From contig NZ_JAFFQD010000032.1 of NCBI RefSeq assembly GCF_016918565.1, positions 1 through 61,676 of the forward strand: 61,676 bases of DNA. Direction: 5' to 3'. How positions within the stretch are numbered: position 1 is the first letter of the stretch; each line of letters begins with the position of its first letter. The notes under the pieces were generated by a model. That model was given only the letters and a program-made list of their open reading frames with translations, searched no databases and had not been told where the DNA came from. Below are positions 8,873 through 18,526 of this stretch, in pieces. The DNA comes from Desulfogranum marinum (GTDB taxonomy: Bacteria; Desulfobacterota; Desulfobulbia; Desulfobulbales; Desulfobulbaceae). The translations under genes were made by a program, and so were the position numbers.

Positions 8873-10945
8873 CCAACTTCGTAATATTGATTCTCAAAAA
8901 CCTCTGTGACGAAGGTTTTTCGTCGGCTACGAAAATTTAAAGCACCGAATTACAGCACTATAAAAATTTCACGCCTTTTGTAGTGCCATGAAGTGCGCTA
9001 GAGCCATTGACAGAAGGTGATTATTATGCAACTCTACTTGCATGTATATTCGAAAAACACAAATCCAGAAAAAGAAGGCTGGCGGTTTTTACTACACCTA
9101 TCGAATTGTTGAGTCACAGCGTATTGGAGCAAAGGTTAGTCAGCGTACTCTGCTCAATTTAGGTGCGGACTTCTCTTTTTCTGAAGAACAATGGCCCATA
9201 TTAACAAAAAGAATTGAGGAAGTACTTCACGGACAACACTCTCTTGTGGAAATTGATAGTGACATTGATAAGTGGGCAAACAGGTATGCGGCAAGAATTA
9301 TTGCCAGGCAACAGGATGAAAGCGATTGTTCTGGTGTGGATTATCGAGAAATTAATGTAGATAGCCTTGAAATGAGCAGGCCGCGCAGTATTGGGTGTGA
9401 GCATGTTACCCTGGAGGCATTGCGTTTGCTGGAACTCGACACCACGCTTGATAAGTTAGGCTTTACCGGTCCTCAGGCAGCCTTGGCGATCGGTACTTTA
9501 GTTGGTCGTGCATGTCACCCGGCAAGTGAACGGGAGACACACCGCTGGCTTCAAGAGCAGTCAGGTCTCGGCGAACTGGTTGGCCATAATTTTGAAGAGG
9601 CCAGCTTGTATAAGATGTACCAGGTATCTGACCATCTGCTCAAAAAGAAAACAGCCATTGAAAACCACCTGTACCAAAAGGAACGGGATTTGTTTTCCCT
9701 GCAGGAGACGATCACTCTCTATGATTTGACCAATACGTATTTTGAAGGGCAGTGCCCTAGTAACAATCTCGCCAAACGTGGACACTCCAAAGAAAAAAGG
9801 TCGGATTGTCGATTGGTTACGTTGGCATTGGTGCTCGACGGCAGTGGTTTTCCAAAACCTAGTCATGTCTTCGAAGGAAATGTCAGTGAACCCTCAACGT
9901 TGGCTGAGATGATTCAGGAGCTTCAGTCCACAATTGCACCTCTATTGAAACCTACGGTAGTCATGGATGCTGGTATCGCCACCCAAGATAATATTGCCTG
10001 GTTAAAGGAACACTTCTATCCATATCTGGTTGTCAGTCGGAAAAAACATCGTGAATTTGATGATTCTGAATCGACCATTGTCAAACAGGATGCAGAATGC
10101 ACTGTAAAAGTCCAGAAGGTGATTGATGAAGAAAGTGGGGAAACACTTTTATACTGCCATTCCAGCCAACGTGAGAAGAAAGAGCGGGCCATTGGCAACC
10201 GTTTTTCAACACGATTTGAGGATGCCCTGCAACACCTCAACAATGGACTGAGCATAAAGGGACGACTGAAAAAATATGATAAGGTGGTTGAGAAAATCGG
10301 CCGTATTAAGCAGCAGTTTTCAAAGGCAGCGAAACTGTATACCGTATCAGTGGAGAAAGATGACAAGAGCGGTAATGCCGCTAAGGTAACTTGGCATCGC
10401 AAGCCAGCACCGGACACAACCGATACGTATCCCGGCGTGTATTGCCTGCGCACCAGTCATGCTGATTGGGATGAAGCCACATTATGGAAAACGTATACCA
10501 TGCTGACTGATCTGGAAGCCGTCTTTCGCTCCCTGAAATCTGAGCTTGGACTGTGTCCGGTACATCACCAGATAGCTGACAGGGTTTCAGGTCATCTTTT
10601 TATTACGTTGTTGGCATATCATCTTGTGCACACAATACGGTACCGACTTAGTCATGCAGGTATCCACGATTCATGGACAACGTTACGTAATACCCTCCTC
10701 CCTCACAATCGGGTCACCGTTTCGATGCAATGCAAAAATGGGGACACCGTACATGTTAGAAAAAGTGTGCGGCCTGATTCTGAGCAGCATAAAATATATT
10801 CAGCATTGGGTCTGAAAAATCATCCGGGAAATGTGGAAAAAACAACCATTGCAGCAAAATGAAAGATGTGGTGCCGTACTGAGCGGTCGAGTACGGGTAA
10901 CATGCTCAAATTAAACGATATTTTGTTTCTCTATCACGAAGTTGG
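8873..10945 (+). mobile_element. IS1634-family insertion sequence
   Basis: The ends are inverted repeats: CCAACTTCGTAATA at 8873-8886, and at 10932-10945 a sequence whose reverse complement is CCAACTTCGTGATA (one mismatch). The 2073-bp element contains one intact long transposase gene. Flanking bases (GCTAGT left, GATAAG right) do not match, so no target duplication is seen. IS1634 members can make variable-length duplications or lose them by rearrangement. The right end abuts, in frame, a truncated recombinase gene. Confidence 0.8.
9042..10862 (+). CDS. IS1634-family transposase
   Basis: An intact frame of 606 residues, the length expected for this family. It begins MYIRKTQIQKKK with GGFYYTYRIVES, continues with TLYDLTNTYFEG, a segment that in this family carries a catalytic aspartate, and has VVMDAGIA and LEAVFRSLKSELGL near the C-terminus, which carry the later aspartate and glutamate of the DDE fold. 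There is no frame damage, so the copy looks active. The ribosome site is weak. The start ATG 9042 agrees with the family's N-terminus. Confidence 0.9.
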   Translation: MYIRKTQIQKKKAGGFYYTYRIVESQRIGAKVSQRTLLNLGADFSFSEEQWPILTKRIEEVLHGQHSLVEIDSDIDKWANRYAARIIARQQDESDCSGVDYREINVDSLEMSRPRSIGCEHVTLEALRLLELDTTLDKLGFTGPQAALAIGTLVGRACHPASERETHRWLQEQSGLGELVGHNFEEASLYKMYQVSDHLLKKKTAIENHLYQKERDLFSLQETITLYDLTNTYFEGQCPSNNLAKRGHSKEKRSDCRLVTLALVLDGSGFPKPSHVFEGNVSEPSTLAEMIQELQSTIAPLLKPTVVMDAGIATQDNIAWLKEHFYPYLVVSRKKHREFDDSESTIVKQDAECTVKVQKVIDEESGETLLYCHSSQREKKERAIGNRFSTRFEDALQHLNNGLSIKGRLKKYDKVVEKIGRIKQQFSKAAKLYTVSVEKDDKSGNAAKVTWHRKPAPDTTDTYPGVYCLRTSHADWDEATLWKTYTMLTDLEAVFRSLKSELGLCPVHHQIADRVSGHLFITLLAYHLVHTIRYRLSHAGIHDSWTTLRNTLLPHNRVTVSMQCKNGDTVHVRKSVRPDSEQHKIYSALGLKNHPGNVEKTTIAAK

Positions 10946-10946
10946 G

Positions 10947-11558
10947 ATAAGAAATTTGGCTGCTTGTGTACCTGATATTTGGAATGCACCAGAAACAACA
11001 CCCTCAGAACGGCAAGCTATTGTTCGTCAATTAATCGACAAAATAGTTGTAACGGTGGAAGGCGAAACAGAAAGAGTCTCTGTTCAATTTCACTGGATAG
11101 GAGGACATCAATCGCAGGCTGAGTTAGTTCGTCCGGTTGCCCGATTGGAGCAGTTGAGTTACTACCAGGATTTATTACATCGTGCAGCTCAATTGCATGC
11201 AAAGAAAAAAGGCCGACATATCATTGCGCAAATATTAAACGAAGAAGGATGGCGCCCGGCAAAACTAAGAGATACCTTCAATGCTTCGATGGTTCAGACG
11301 CTCCTGTCTCGCCAAGGGTTAAGACCTACCACTAGACGGAAACGGCCAACTGACGATATTCCCAAAGAAAAGAATGAATGGACTCTCCAAGAACTATCAT
11401 TCAATCTCAAGATTCCTGGACCAAGGCTTTATTCATGGGCGAGAAAAGGAAGGTTAAAAGCGCGACGTGTTGAGAAATCCGGGAAATTACCCTGGCTCAT
11501 CCATGCGGATGCAGCTGAACTTGATAGGCTTTCGGTCACTGAGAAAACAGCCTCGTAG
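10947..11558 (+). pseudogene. Large serine-recombinase-type protein, C-terminal fragment
   Basis: The protein sequence from about 10947 onward (LAACVPDIWNAPETT, ERQAIVRQLIDKIVVTVEGE, VARLEQLSYY, LNEEGWRPAKL) resembles the C-terminal half of bacterial 'recombinase family' proteins of the resolvase/serine type, including the final helix-turn-helix part (WTLQELSFNLKIPGPRLYSW). The N-terminal catalytic domain with its serine is missing. The homology begins immediately after the right end of the IS1634 element, so insertion or a linked deletion most likely removed it. The open frame can be read back to 10866, but that part is insertion-sequence DNA. Confidence 0.7.
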
Positions 11559-11668
11559 TTGGCCAAAGCATATTAATGTTATGGAGAAGCAAAATAAGGA
11601 ATTTGATTCCGGCAGAGTTGTTGAACATTAACAAGTGAGTACCATTCTTATCAATTTTTAGGATTTTT
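11559..11668. other. Spacer between recombinase fragment and transposase relic
   Basis: A short A/T-rich spacer with no recognised signal. Confidence 0.3.
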
Positions 11669-12132
11669 TTGTTACTCAGCATAGAACCTGAACAGGGGGA
11701 TAATTTTGAGAAACACAAGCATACAGTCTTACAGAGGAAACGCCGATGGCTCATTGAGGTGTTTTTCAAAATGATGAAGCACTACCTAAACCTTGAGCGA
11801 GAGACTCAACTGCGTGATTATGACGGAATGGTAGCTCATATCAACATCGCTATGTCCCGCTACATATTTCTGTCGTTTGAGCAACGCTGTCATGACGATC
11901 CAAGAACCCTGGGATCTCTTTTTACGCCTGCAGCAGCGAAATGAGAGATCTTAACCTGATCGAAGCGCTGCAAAGGTTGACCAGTATTGCCATGGAGAAG
12001 GTTCGCGCAGCGGGCATCGTGACTAAAGATGTTGTGCTCATGCTGGTAGATACAATCATGAGTGTTGCTGTTGACACGATACAAAAGAGTCGGAAGTTAT
12101 CACCTTTTAATCGCAGTATTTTAAAAAGTTAA
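11669..12132 (+). pseudogene. Transposase C-terminal relic, frameshifted
   Basis: The first frame (to 11944) encodes RRWLIEVFFKMMKHYLNLERE and a YDGMVAHINIAMSRYIFLS segment, the region around the catalytic glutamate of DDE transposases of the IS4/ISH3 kind. It then shifts. Reading the neighbouring frame across 11925-12132 gives FYACSSEMRDLNLIEALQRL, the normal continuation, so a one-base change in the T-run near 11920-11925 split the gene. The N-terminal two-thirds are absent. Confidence 0.65.
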
Positions 12133-12163
12133 AACAAGTCAGGAACTTGAGATAATCTAGATG

Positions 12164-12212
12164 CTGCAGTCATCAGCTATGATGAACGTATAGCTGATGA
12201 CTGCAGTTTTTG
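12164..12212 (+). terminator. Perfect 17-bp hairpin followed by T-run
   Basis: CTGCAGTCATCAGCTAT (12164-12180) pairs perfectly with 12190-12206 across a 9-base loop and is followed by TTTTT. For transcripts on the plus strand this is a good intrinsic terminator. It also sits 26 bases beyond the stop of the convergent minus-strand gene, although no T-run is present in that direction. The unusually long perfect stem could also be the end of a lost mobile element. Confidence 0.7.
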
Positions 12213-12231
12213 GGACCACAATAATCAGGTT

Positions 12232-13686
12232 TCATTTAAGGTTTATTTTTAATATTGTGGGTCGAACAGTTTCCAAGTCGTCTGCGACCCGGTCAGCTTT
12301 CAGCTCGTATGCGACTAACATCGGGTACAAATTACCTCCACTCATCTGTGTTAGTACAAGCCATAAATACCCCCTGTCATTATCCCAATAAACACCTCCA
12401 ATTCTTGTAGGTAGCTTATTCCTGTCTACAGGAGTAACAGGTAGTTCACTGAAATCTGGAGTTATAATCGTAGGTGTACATTCCCACTCGTTTATATCGC
12501 CAGATGCTACTTGAGCCAAACAATCTGGATTATATACATATAGGTTTTTTGTAAATGAACCTGTTGGACCATCAGCATAATCAGTAGGATGTAGGTAATG
12601 TGCTGTTGAACCGTCATAAAAGTCAGATGGGTTATATACCAGAAATGTAGATGTTTGTGCATCGTAGTCGAGATAACCATTAGGAGATGTAATACCGTAC
12701 ACAACTCCTTTATAGTTAGAATCATCAATCCACCCTGCGCCGTTACTAACCGAGTCTGCAAGAAAATAGCCTATATCTCCGGTGGGGCCAGATAACCTTG
12801 GATTTTCTTGGATTGTTCCAAAATCTGGTTGACTTGCAAAAATAGGAATGGGATTGTTACAGGCTGAATAATCAGAGCCACTAGGGCAACTTGAGCTTTG
12901 AGTATTACCATTAATATAAGTGGGGAATGCATAGTTCTTGTCCCGTATCTCGTAATGGTTTTGTCCATCTGAAGCAAAGTTTGATGTCGGGTAGTCCATC
13001 AGGTATGTTGGAACCGTATCACCAATAGCAAATGCTCCTAGCGCTGGCCCCATTGGTGAGTTCAGTGCATCGTACCCCCCTGCTGCCATGCCTATATTTT
13101 TACCTGCTAACCCGTTTGCTGCTGCCCAATCTGATGGGATGCGGGTAAATCCACCACCAAGTGCTTGATGCAAGTGGAAGAGCTTATTATAATTGATTCC
13201 GTCAATCCAATCTGCGGTATCATCTACGCGTCCGACTGATTGAAGTGTTTCGACTCCTGTGTTAAGATTCCAAATTGATACCCAATTATAAGTACCAGGA
13301 TGGCTATATGTTAACCGACCAGAGCAGAGTACCTGATTCGCATCTATCCACTGGACGCCTTGAGCTTCCATATATTCAACAGTAGTGAAAGGGCGACCAT
13401 TTCTCCCCGCTATTAAAGTCGGGAATGTCATGTCAGGATCACTTGGTTCTATGTATTCAATGATTCGGCCGCTTACACCGTGATGTGCTATCCACTTGTT
13501 TGTTCCAGGTCTTTTGTCAAACGATCCAGAGGCATACCGCGTGTTGTAACCGTCTATAAGCGTTGCTGGAACCTTAAAACCGCCAACCAGAGTAAAATCA
13601 AACCAAGACGAAACTAATGTCTTGGCAGTTGCAGAAGTGTAGGAAAGAGATATGAGTGCTGTGACTAGCAATATTGTTAATCGCAT
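12232..13686 (-). CDS. Secreted protein of unknown function
   Basis: A protein of 484 residues with a clear Sec signal peptide (a hydrophobic core, LTILLVTALISLSY, then SATAK as likely cleavage region). The mature part is rich in aromatic residues, glycine, aspartate and asparagine, with repeats of short strand-like blocks and several cysteine pairs. A beta-propeller or similar all-beta fold is plausible. I recognise no family. The start overlaps the end of the upstream PKD protein gene by 10 bases, so the two are probably co-translated and may act together outside the cytoplasm. Closing motifs such as GGVYWDNDRGYLWLVLTQM suggest a repeat unit. Confidence 0.7.
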   Translation of the reverse strand: MRLTILLVTALISLSYTSATAKTLVSSWFDFTLVGGFKVPATLIDGYNTRYASGSFDKRPGTNKWIAHHGVSGRIIEYIEPSDPDMTFPTLIAGRNGRPFTTVEYMEAQGVQWIDANQVLCSGRLTYSHPGTYNWVSIWNLNTGVETLQSVGRVDDTADWIDGINYNKLFHLHQALGGGFTRIPSDWAAANGLAGKNIGMAAGGYDALNSPMGPALGAFAIGDTVPTYLMDYPTSNFASDGQNHYEIRDKNYAFPTYINGNTQSSSCPSGSDYSACNNPIPIFASQPDFGTIQENPRLSGPTGDIGYFLADSVSNGAGWIDDSNYKGVVYGITSPNGYLDYDAQTSTFLVYNPSDFYDGSTAHYLHPTDYADGPTGSFTKNLYVYNPDCLAQVASGDINEWECTPTIITPDFSELPVTPVDRNKLPTRIGGVYWDNDRGYLWLVLTQMSGGNLYPMLVAYELKADRVADDLETVRPTILKINLK

Positions 13687-14585
13687 ACCATTACCTCAAA
13701 ACTCAGGTCACCGAAAGTTGTATCGACATTAGCTAATCCCGTTGAGCTTAAGTACCTATCTCCTTTAGCGTATCCACCATAGTTGTCTCTATTGAGTTTA
13801 AATCGTGTATTATAGTTTCCGTCATTAAACACCATAAAATACTTAAGCTTTGATGTTGCCATTGATGGTGGAGATGCAAACACGACCTCTACTGTGTCTC
13901 CTGCCTTATATCCACTGATATCGACAGTCTCTTCTGTGTCATATATCGTTGAGAGATCTGCGGTATTCCCTACTCTCATTTTTAATGTCCCCGGTGTGGT
14001 TCCTACATAACTTAGGGCTACCTTGATAGCATATATTTCTCCTGTTGAGACAGGCGTAAATGATTGACCAGAGACTGTTTTAGGATCATTATCGGTGTCG
14101 GAATATATATCTGGTGTGGTGGCATCAGTGGTAATATATGAAATGTCTGCAGACTGACAATTACCAGTAGCTATTTGCTGTTGAGAAATCGTAACACCTT
14201 TACTGTTATCCAGTATTGTCAATGAAACAAAATCAGGGGTAATATCTGTATATTTATGAGATACTGATATACCTGTCCCGTTGTTACCGTCACCAAAATC
14301 CCACTTGTATTCTAGAATCTCTCCATCAGGGTCATACGAATCACTAGCATCAAAAGTAAACGTGTCATCATCTTGTATATAGGTTATTTTAGCCACAGGG
14401 GGGATGTTTGCTCCATCTGCGTCAGTTATCGAAACACCTGTGAGATTCCCTTGCAAGTTCTCTGCGGCTGGCGTGGTTACTGGTGCAGCTAAAATACATG
14501 TGGATAGCAAACTTCCTATTAGGTAGGAGAGGCTATTCTTTTTCAGGCCTAAGTGTTTTTTTAATTTGTTGATTCTGTATTTCAT
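13677..14585 (-). CDS. Secreted PKD-domain protein
   Basis: A protein of 302 residues starting at ATG 14585, which has a GAGGG ribosome site seven bases upstream. The frame can be read from 14618 but without such a site. The N-terminus is basic and then hydrophobic (LIGSLLSTCILAAP), a signal peptide. Residues about 60-140 form one PKD domain with its hallmark WDFGDGNNGTG and VSHKYTD. The C-terminal part, ending FEVMVCD, is a beta-rich region reminiscent of carbohydrate-binding or choice-of-anchor modules, with cysteines that could pair. It overlaps the following secreted gene by 10 bases, suggesting an operon on the minus strand. Confidence 0.75.
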   Translation of the reverse strand: MKYRINKLKKHLGLKKNSLSYLIGSLLSTCILAAPVTTPAAENLQGNLTGVSITDADGANIPPVAKITYIQDDDTFTFDASDSYDPDGEILEYKWDFGDGNNGTGISVSHKYTDITPDFVSLTILDNSKGVTISQQQIATGNCQSADISYITTDATTPDIYSDTDNDPKTVSGQSFTPVSTGEIYAIKVALSYVGTTPGTLKMRVGNTADLSTIYDTEETVDISGYKAGDTVEVVFASPPSMATSKLKYFMVFNDGNYNTRFKLNRDNYGGYAKGDRYLSSTGLANVDTTFGDLSFEVMVCD

Positions 14586-14622
14586 CTTGCCCTCGTTTTC
14601 GCTGTTTTTTTTAGGCATTCAT

Positions 14623-17301
14623 TTATTGTGTCAATTGAAGTTGGTTGGAGAGGTTCGTCTCTTCACCTAGTATAGTTACAGCCGTCATTTGAAATGTATA
14701 CGTATCCTCTTCTTGAGTTTCGCAACTTATAGTCCTGGCTGAAACATCTGGTTCTTCACAAATAACTTCTCCGTTAACGTACATTCTGAAGCTGGTTATT
14801 GTGTTTTCAGATTCAGTCGGAAAAACCCAGTTAAAGGTGACAAGCTTGGTAGGGGGAGTTTGCGGTACCAGGTTGCTTGTCAGTGCAAGGTAGCCAACGA
14901 CCTCTGATGTATGGCTTATTTCGGTGTTGCTGGATTGCTCTTCTTCCACTTTTATATCAAAACCTGCGGTGGAATGGTCTTTCGCCCTCAAGGCTGAGGA
15001 GTCCTTGCCGTCTGTAGTTTGCATATCGGCCAGGAGGTAAGGGGTGGTCTCCCCCTTGCTTGAGTATGCAATGTTTGTCCATTCCTGAGTGATTGCATCG
15101 GCTGTTGTAGCTGCCTCAAAATTAATGGTATCTATGTTGCCGCTACCTTGTTGCCAAGCAATGTAATGCACAGTTTCGGCTATATGGGTATCCTTGTTTT
15201 TTTCCTGTTCGCGGAAGTAGTATTCAAAGCCTGAGTCGCTAATATTTTTTAACCTTCCGGCGATGGTGTCGGTTTCGTTTGCAGATGCAACGGTTGTCAT
15301 TACGACTGGAATGCCAGCAAAGGATGTTTCGAAATTGTAAGTTGTGAAGTTGGTTGTGCCCCTGATGGAACCTGCTTCAATGGTTGTTCCATCATAAGTG
15401 TGGTGTCCTTTTTCAACGACCAGGTAGCTCACGATTTCGTCGACATGTTTGTCATCAAGATAGTCCCATTCTGTAAATCTAATTTCAAAGCCAGTTGTGT
15501 CAATATTGCGTAAGCGTAATACTCCAGGTTCACTGTCGTTAAAGCTCGGGGGACCTACAATTATGATTGGATCAGTAAAGGATTTCTCCAGTTCAACTCG
15601 CTTCCAGGTTGAGTTAACTACTACCTCGCCGATCTCTATGGCAAACGGTGTATTTTCCTCAGCGGGGTCGACTGCGATAGTTGTCCTTGCTGTCGCCGTC
15701 ATTCCTTTGTCGTCCATTACCTGGAGCGTGGCTATATAATCCGCCTCCGTTGTATAGGTATGGGTTGCAGAAACACCACTGGCTGAGGATCCGTCGCCGA
15801 AATTCCAGGTGTAGTTTTCAATTGTTCCGTCTGGGTCAGTGGAGCTGGATGCACTGAAGCTTACCGTTAACGGAGCTTTGCCGGTTGATGTTGTTATACC
15901 TATGGCTGCCACTGGCGGTTGGTTTGTCTCTTGGACAGGGGCGGTCGCGATAATCGGGACACTGGTCGTGCTGGTCAACCCTTGGTCGTCTGCCACTAGG
16001 AGGCCTGCAGTAAATGTGCCTGCATCGGTGAAGGTATGGCTTACCTGCTTACCGGTCGCAGAAGAACCGTCACCAAAGTTCCATGTGTAGCTGCTGATGG
16101 TGCCGTCACTGTCAGTGGAACCTGATCCGTCAAAAGTAATGGTTAATGGTGCTTCCCCTGTGGTTGCAGAGGGGTTTATTGCGGCGATTGGTGGGGTATT
16201 GGCTACGACGGCTTCGGTTACCGTAATTGTTGCGGTGTCACTGCTTGTGTTGCCGTTGCTGTCGGTAATGGTCAGTTTTGCAGTGTAGGTGCCGGGGAGG
16301 GTAAAGGTGTGGTTGATATTGTTTGCGTCTGCAGTGTCTCCGTCACCGAAAGACCATGCGTAGGAAGTTATGTCGCCGGTTGAAGACGAACCATCAAAAG
16401 CCACGGTCAGTGGTGCTGTACCTTCAGTGGCATTTGAAGTTATTGCTGCCAGGAGTTGGGTAGTAGCAGAGGTGCTGTCTTCTGTGTAAGTGAGTGTGTT
16501 GGAAAGGGTTGTTTCTGTACCGTTTATATCCACTGCGGCGATGGCAAAGGTATTGGCGGAGCTGGTAAAGTTAGCGGTGCAGGTGAGTGTTCTGTCTTCT
16601 GGGTTGGTTGTTTCGCAAAGGAAACTGCTGTTGTGGTATATTTTAAATCCGGCCAGGTCCGTTGCGTCGGGGTATTCCCAGCTAAAGGCGACCTGTTTGG
16701 GGTTAAACAGGGTGGGGTATTCGGTCGGGTCAAAGGTAAGGATGTTAGACGGTGCGCTTTCGAGACCGTTGGTGTCAACCGTGGTCATGGAAAAGGTCAT
16801 TAAGCCGTTTACTAAATCTGCGTTACATGTAAGGCTTGTGGCTGTGGGTTCGCTTGAAGCACAGAGGAATTCGTCATTCAGGTAGACGCGGTGTTCACTG
16901 ATTGTGTCGGTTGAAGTGTTGGTTTCCCAGGTGAAGGTGAAAGCATGGCTGCCGCTTGTCTCAGGCTCAGGAGTCTCGTCAGGTGGTGTTGTCTCATCGG
17001 CAACGGTGAAGGGGAACGATGCTGAATGGGGGCTTTCTGAACCATCGTCGAAAAGGGCTGTGAGGGTGAAGTTGGTTGTGTCTTGTTCGAGAGACACGGA
17101 GCAATCCATGCTTGTAGCAAGGGGGTTTTGTGTTTCACAGGAAAAGGTGCCTTCTTTGTAGAGTCGGTAACCGGTTACAGCAGGTTCACTGGGTGGCGTA
17201 TAACCCCATTCGATGTGAATGGAATGGTCTGCAGCTGCAGCCATGGTGGCAAAAGTGCAGCAGGCGAAAGTGAGGAGTATTTGCAATAGTTTTTTTAGCA
17301 T
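14623..17301 (-). CDS. Large secreted FN3-like/PKD protein with shared C-terminal module
   Basis: A protein of 892 residues with a signal peptide (LLQILLTFACCTFATMAAAADHS). Three FN3-like repeats of about 85 residues follow (each with a YRLYKEGTF/YLNDEF/YHNSSF strand and a paired cysteine), then three PKD domains at about 283-545 (YAWSFGDGD, YTWNFGDGSSA twice). A module of about 240 residues (about 550-800) starts FAIEIGEV and WKRVELEKSF, followed by a final FN3-like repeat. The same 240-residue module occurs in the protein at 18527-19792, so it is a reusable domain. I cannot name it, though its opening strand pattern recalls H-type lectin folds. A surface adhesin or polysaccharide-binding role is inferred. 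Confidence 0.8.
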   Translation of the reverse strand: MLKKLLQILLTFACCTFATMAAAADHSIHIEWGYTPPSEPAVTGYRLYKEGTFSCETQNPLATSMDCSVSLEQDTTNFTLTALFDDGSESPHSASFPFTVADETTPPDETPEPETSGSHAFTFTWETNTSTDTISEHRVYLNDEFLCASSEPTATSLTCNADLVNGLMTFSMTTVDTNGLESAPSNILTFDPTEYPTLFNPKQVAFSWEYPDATDLAGFKIYHNSSFLCETTNPEDRTLTCTANFTSSANTFAIAAVDINGTETTLSNTLTYTEDSTSATTQLLAAITSNATEGTAPLTVAFDGSSSTGDITSYAWSFGDGDTADANNINHTFTLPGTYTAKLTITDSNGNTSSDTATITVTEAVVANTPPIAAINPSATTGEAPLTITFDGSGSTDSDGTISSYTWNFGDGSSATGKQVSHTFTDAGTFTAGLLVADDQGLTSTTSVPIIATAPVQETNQPPVAAIGITTSTGKAPLTVSFSASSSTDPDGTIENYTWNFGDGSSASGVSATHTYTTEADYIATLQVMDDKGMTATARTTIAVDPAEENTPFAIEIGEVVVNSTWKRVELEKSFTDPIIIVGPPSFNDSEPGVLRLRNIDTTGFEIRFTEWDYLDDKHVDEIVSYLVVEKGHHTYDGTTIEAGSIRGTTNFTTYNFETSFAGIPVVMTTVASANETDTIAGRLKNISDSGFEYYFREQEKNKDTHIAETVHYIAWQQGSGNIDTINFEAATTADAITQEWTNIAYSSKGETTPYLLADMQTTDGKDSSALRAKDHSTAGFDIKVEEEQSSNTEISHTSEVVGYLALTSNLVPQTPPTKLVTFNWVFPTESENTITSFRMYVNGEVICEEPDVSARTISCETQEEDTYTFQMTAVTILGEETNLSNQLQLTQ

Positions 17302-17511
17302 CGGGCTTCCTGTACTCAGAGAAGGTAGTCACCTGTAATTGGGGCTATGAAAAAAGTTTTCTGTGGTCAGGAAGCATGTAGCGTGCCAATTGTATTTTGT
17401 AGAAAAAGTGTTTTTGTATTAGATGGTTAGGTGGTTTTGGGGTTACTTTTTTGGTTACGGTATCGTAATTGAGTAACCTTCTTGGTTACATTTTATTCTG
17501 TCGTCTGTCGG
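17302..17511 (-). other. Spacer upstream of the large PKD gene
   Basis: About 210 bases with no gene. It must hold the ribosome site and possibly a promoter for the large PKD gene, but no strong -35/-10 pair stands out. Confidence 0.3.
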
Positions 17512-18300
17512 TCAGTGGGGGTGTGAGACCGCCCACTTTATCCATTCATACTGGACAGTGGAGAGGTCGTCTTTTTTATGATCAATAAACTTGGCAAGTG
17601 CTTCTGGTGAATCAAAAGAGATGGAGTAGTAGCCCGTTGTATAGGCACCGCGGCCAAGGAGGGTGGTGCTGCCGGTGTGCTCTATGCCGACCATGAGGTC
17701 ATGGTTTTTGTAAATAACACTGTCTGCAGTTTGGGTGATGGTGCCGTATTTGGTTTCGCTGTAGAAACGATAGGTGAATCCTGCCACTGCTACAATCATT
17801 ACCAGAGCAACGGTGGAGGCTATTTTTGCCCATTGGGCATAACTTTGGGGGTTGAAGATGTCACGGACAGAAACGGGGATGTGTTTTTTTATTGCCTGGT
17901 TAATGTCGTTTTGTCTTGCCAGGCATGGTTGTACTGCTTTGCCTGTGAAGTTTTCTATGTCCACTATGGCTTCGCTGTCTGAAGGGTCTGCCATGGCCAG
18001 TTTGAGGATTTTTTCCTTGATGGTACCAAGTGGAATAACTTCATATTTTTTGCAGAGGTAGCGCGGTAAAATGGTTTTGGCCTTTTCTGAAAAATTTTGA
18101 TTTAAATCAAGTATGGGAAGGGCAAATTGATCTGAAAGGGTCTCCAGCAACTGGTCACTTGTTATTGCACCCATCTGCACCAGGATTCTACCAAGTCTGC
18201 GATTGCCGCCGACCTGCATTTTTAAGGCTTGGGCGAGTTCTTCTTCAGTAATGAGGCTGGCTTGGATGAGAAACTCGCCGAGACGTTGTTTAGTAACCAT
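17512..18300 (-). CDS. MshEN-domain membrane protein
   Basis: A protein of 262 residues. The first 145 residues match the GspE/MshE N-terminal fold: RLGEFLIQASLITEEELAQAL and RRLGRILVQMGAITSDQLLE are two tandem MshEN-like units. In MshE-type proteins this domain binds cyclic-di-GMP through LGxxL-like motifs. A transmembrane helix follows (VALVMIVAVAGFTYRF, about 165-180), then about 80 residues outside, including GTITQTADSVIYKNHDLMVG. There is no ATPase domain, so it is not a secretion motor. It may couple cyclic-di-GMP to a surface process, perhaps the neighbouring secreted proteins. ATG 18300 has GGAG seven bases upstream. Confidence 0.7.
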   Translation of the reverse strand: MVTKQRLGEFLIQASLITEEELAQALKMQVGGNRRLGRILVQMGAITSDQLLETLSDQFALPILDLNQNFSEKAKTILPRYLCKKYEVIPLGTIKEKILKLAMADPSDSEAIVDIENFTGKAVQPCLARQNDINQAIKKHIPVSVRDIFNPQSYAQWAKIASTVALVMIVAVAGFTYRFYSETKYGTITQTADSVIYKNHDLMVGIEHTGSTTLLGRGAYTTGYYSISFDSPEALAKFIDHKKDDLSTVQYEWIKWAVSHPH

Positions 18301-18526
18301 AATGATTCTCCTAAAGAAAGCGGGAGTTTAAGTGTTCGGTTGGTAAAGCAATGGGAAAGGAGGGTGGTACCCATCCCCTTTGCTTTTTCAGTATATGGTA
18401 TGGCGAGTGGCTATTACAAGATAGAAAATCGTTTTTTCCTGAGCGTTACAGTTGGATGGGGACAGGAGGAACTGGTGCACAGTTTGTTAACAAGTGCCCG
18501 TCCATAAATGGCCTTTTTGCTCAATT

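Noticed and set aside
16456-17161. Several long plus-strand open frames antisense to the large PKD gene
   Set aside because: They arise because the opposite strand's codon bias leaves few stop codons; none has a family motif and the minus-strand gene is well supported.
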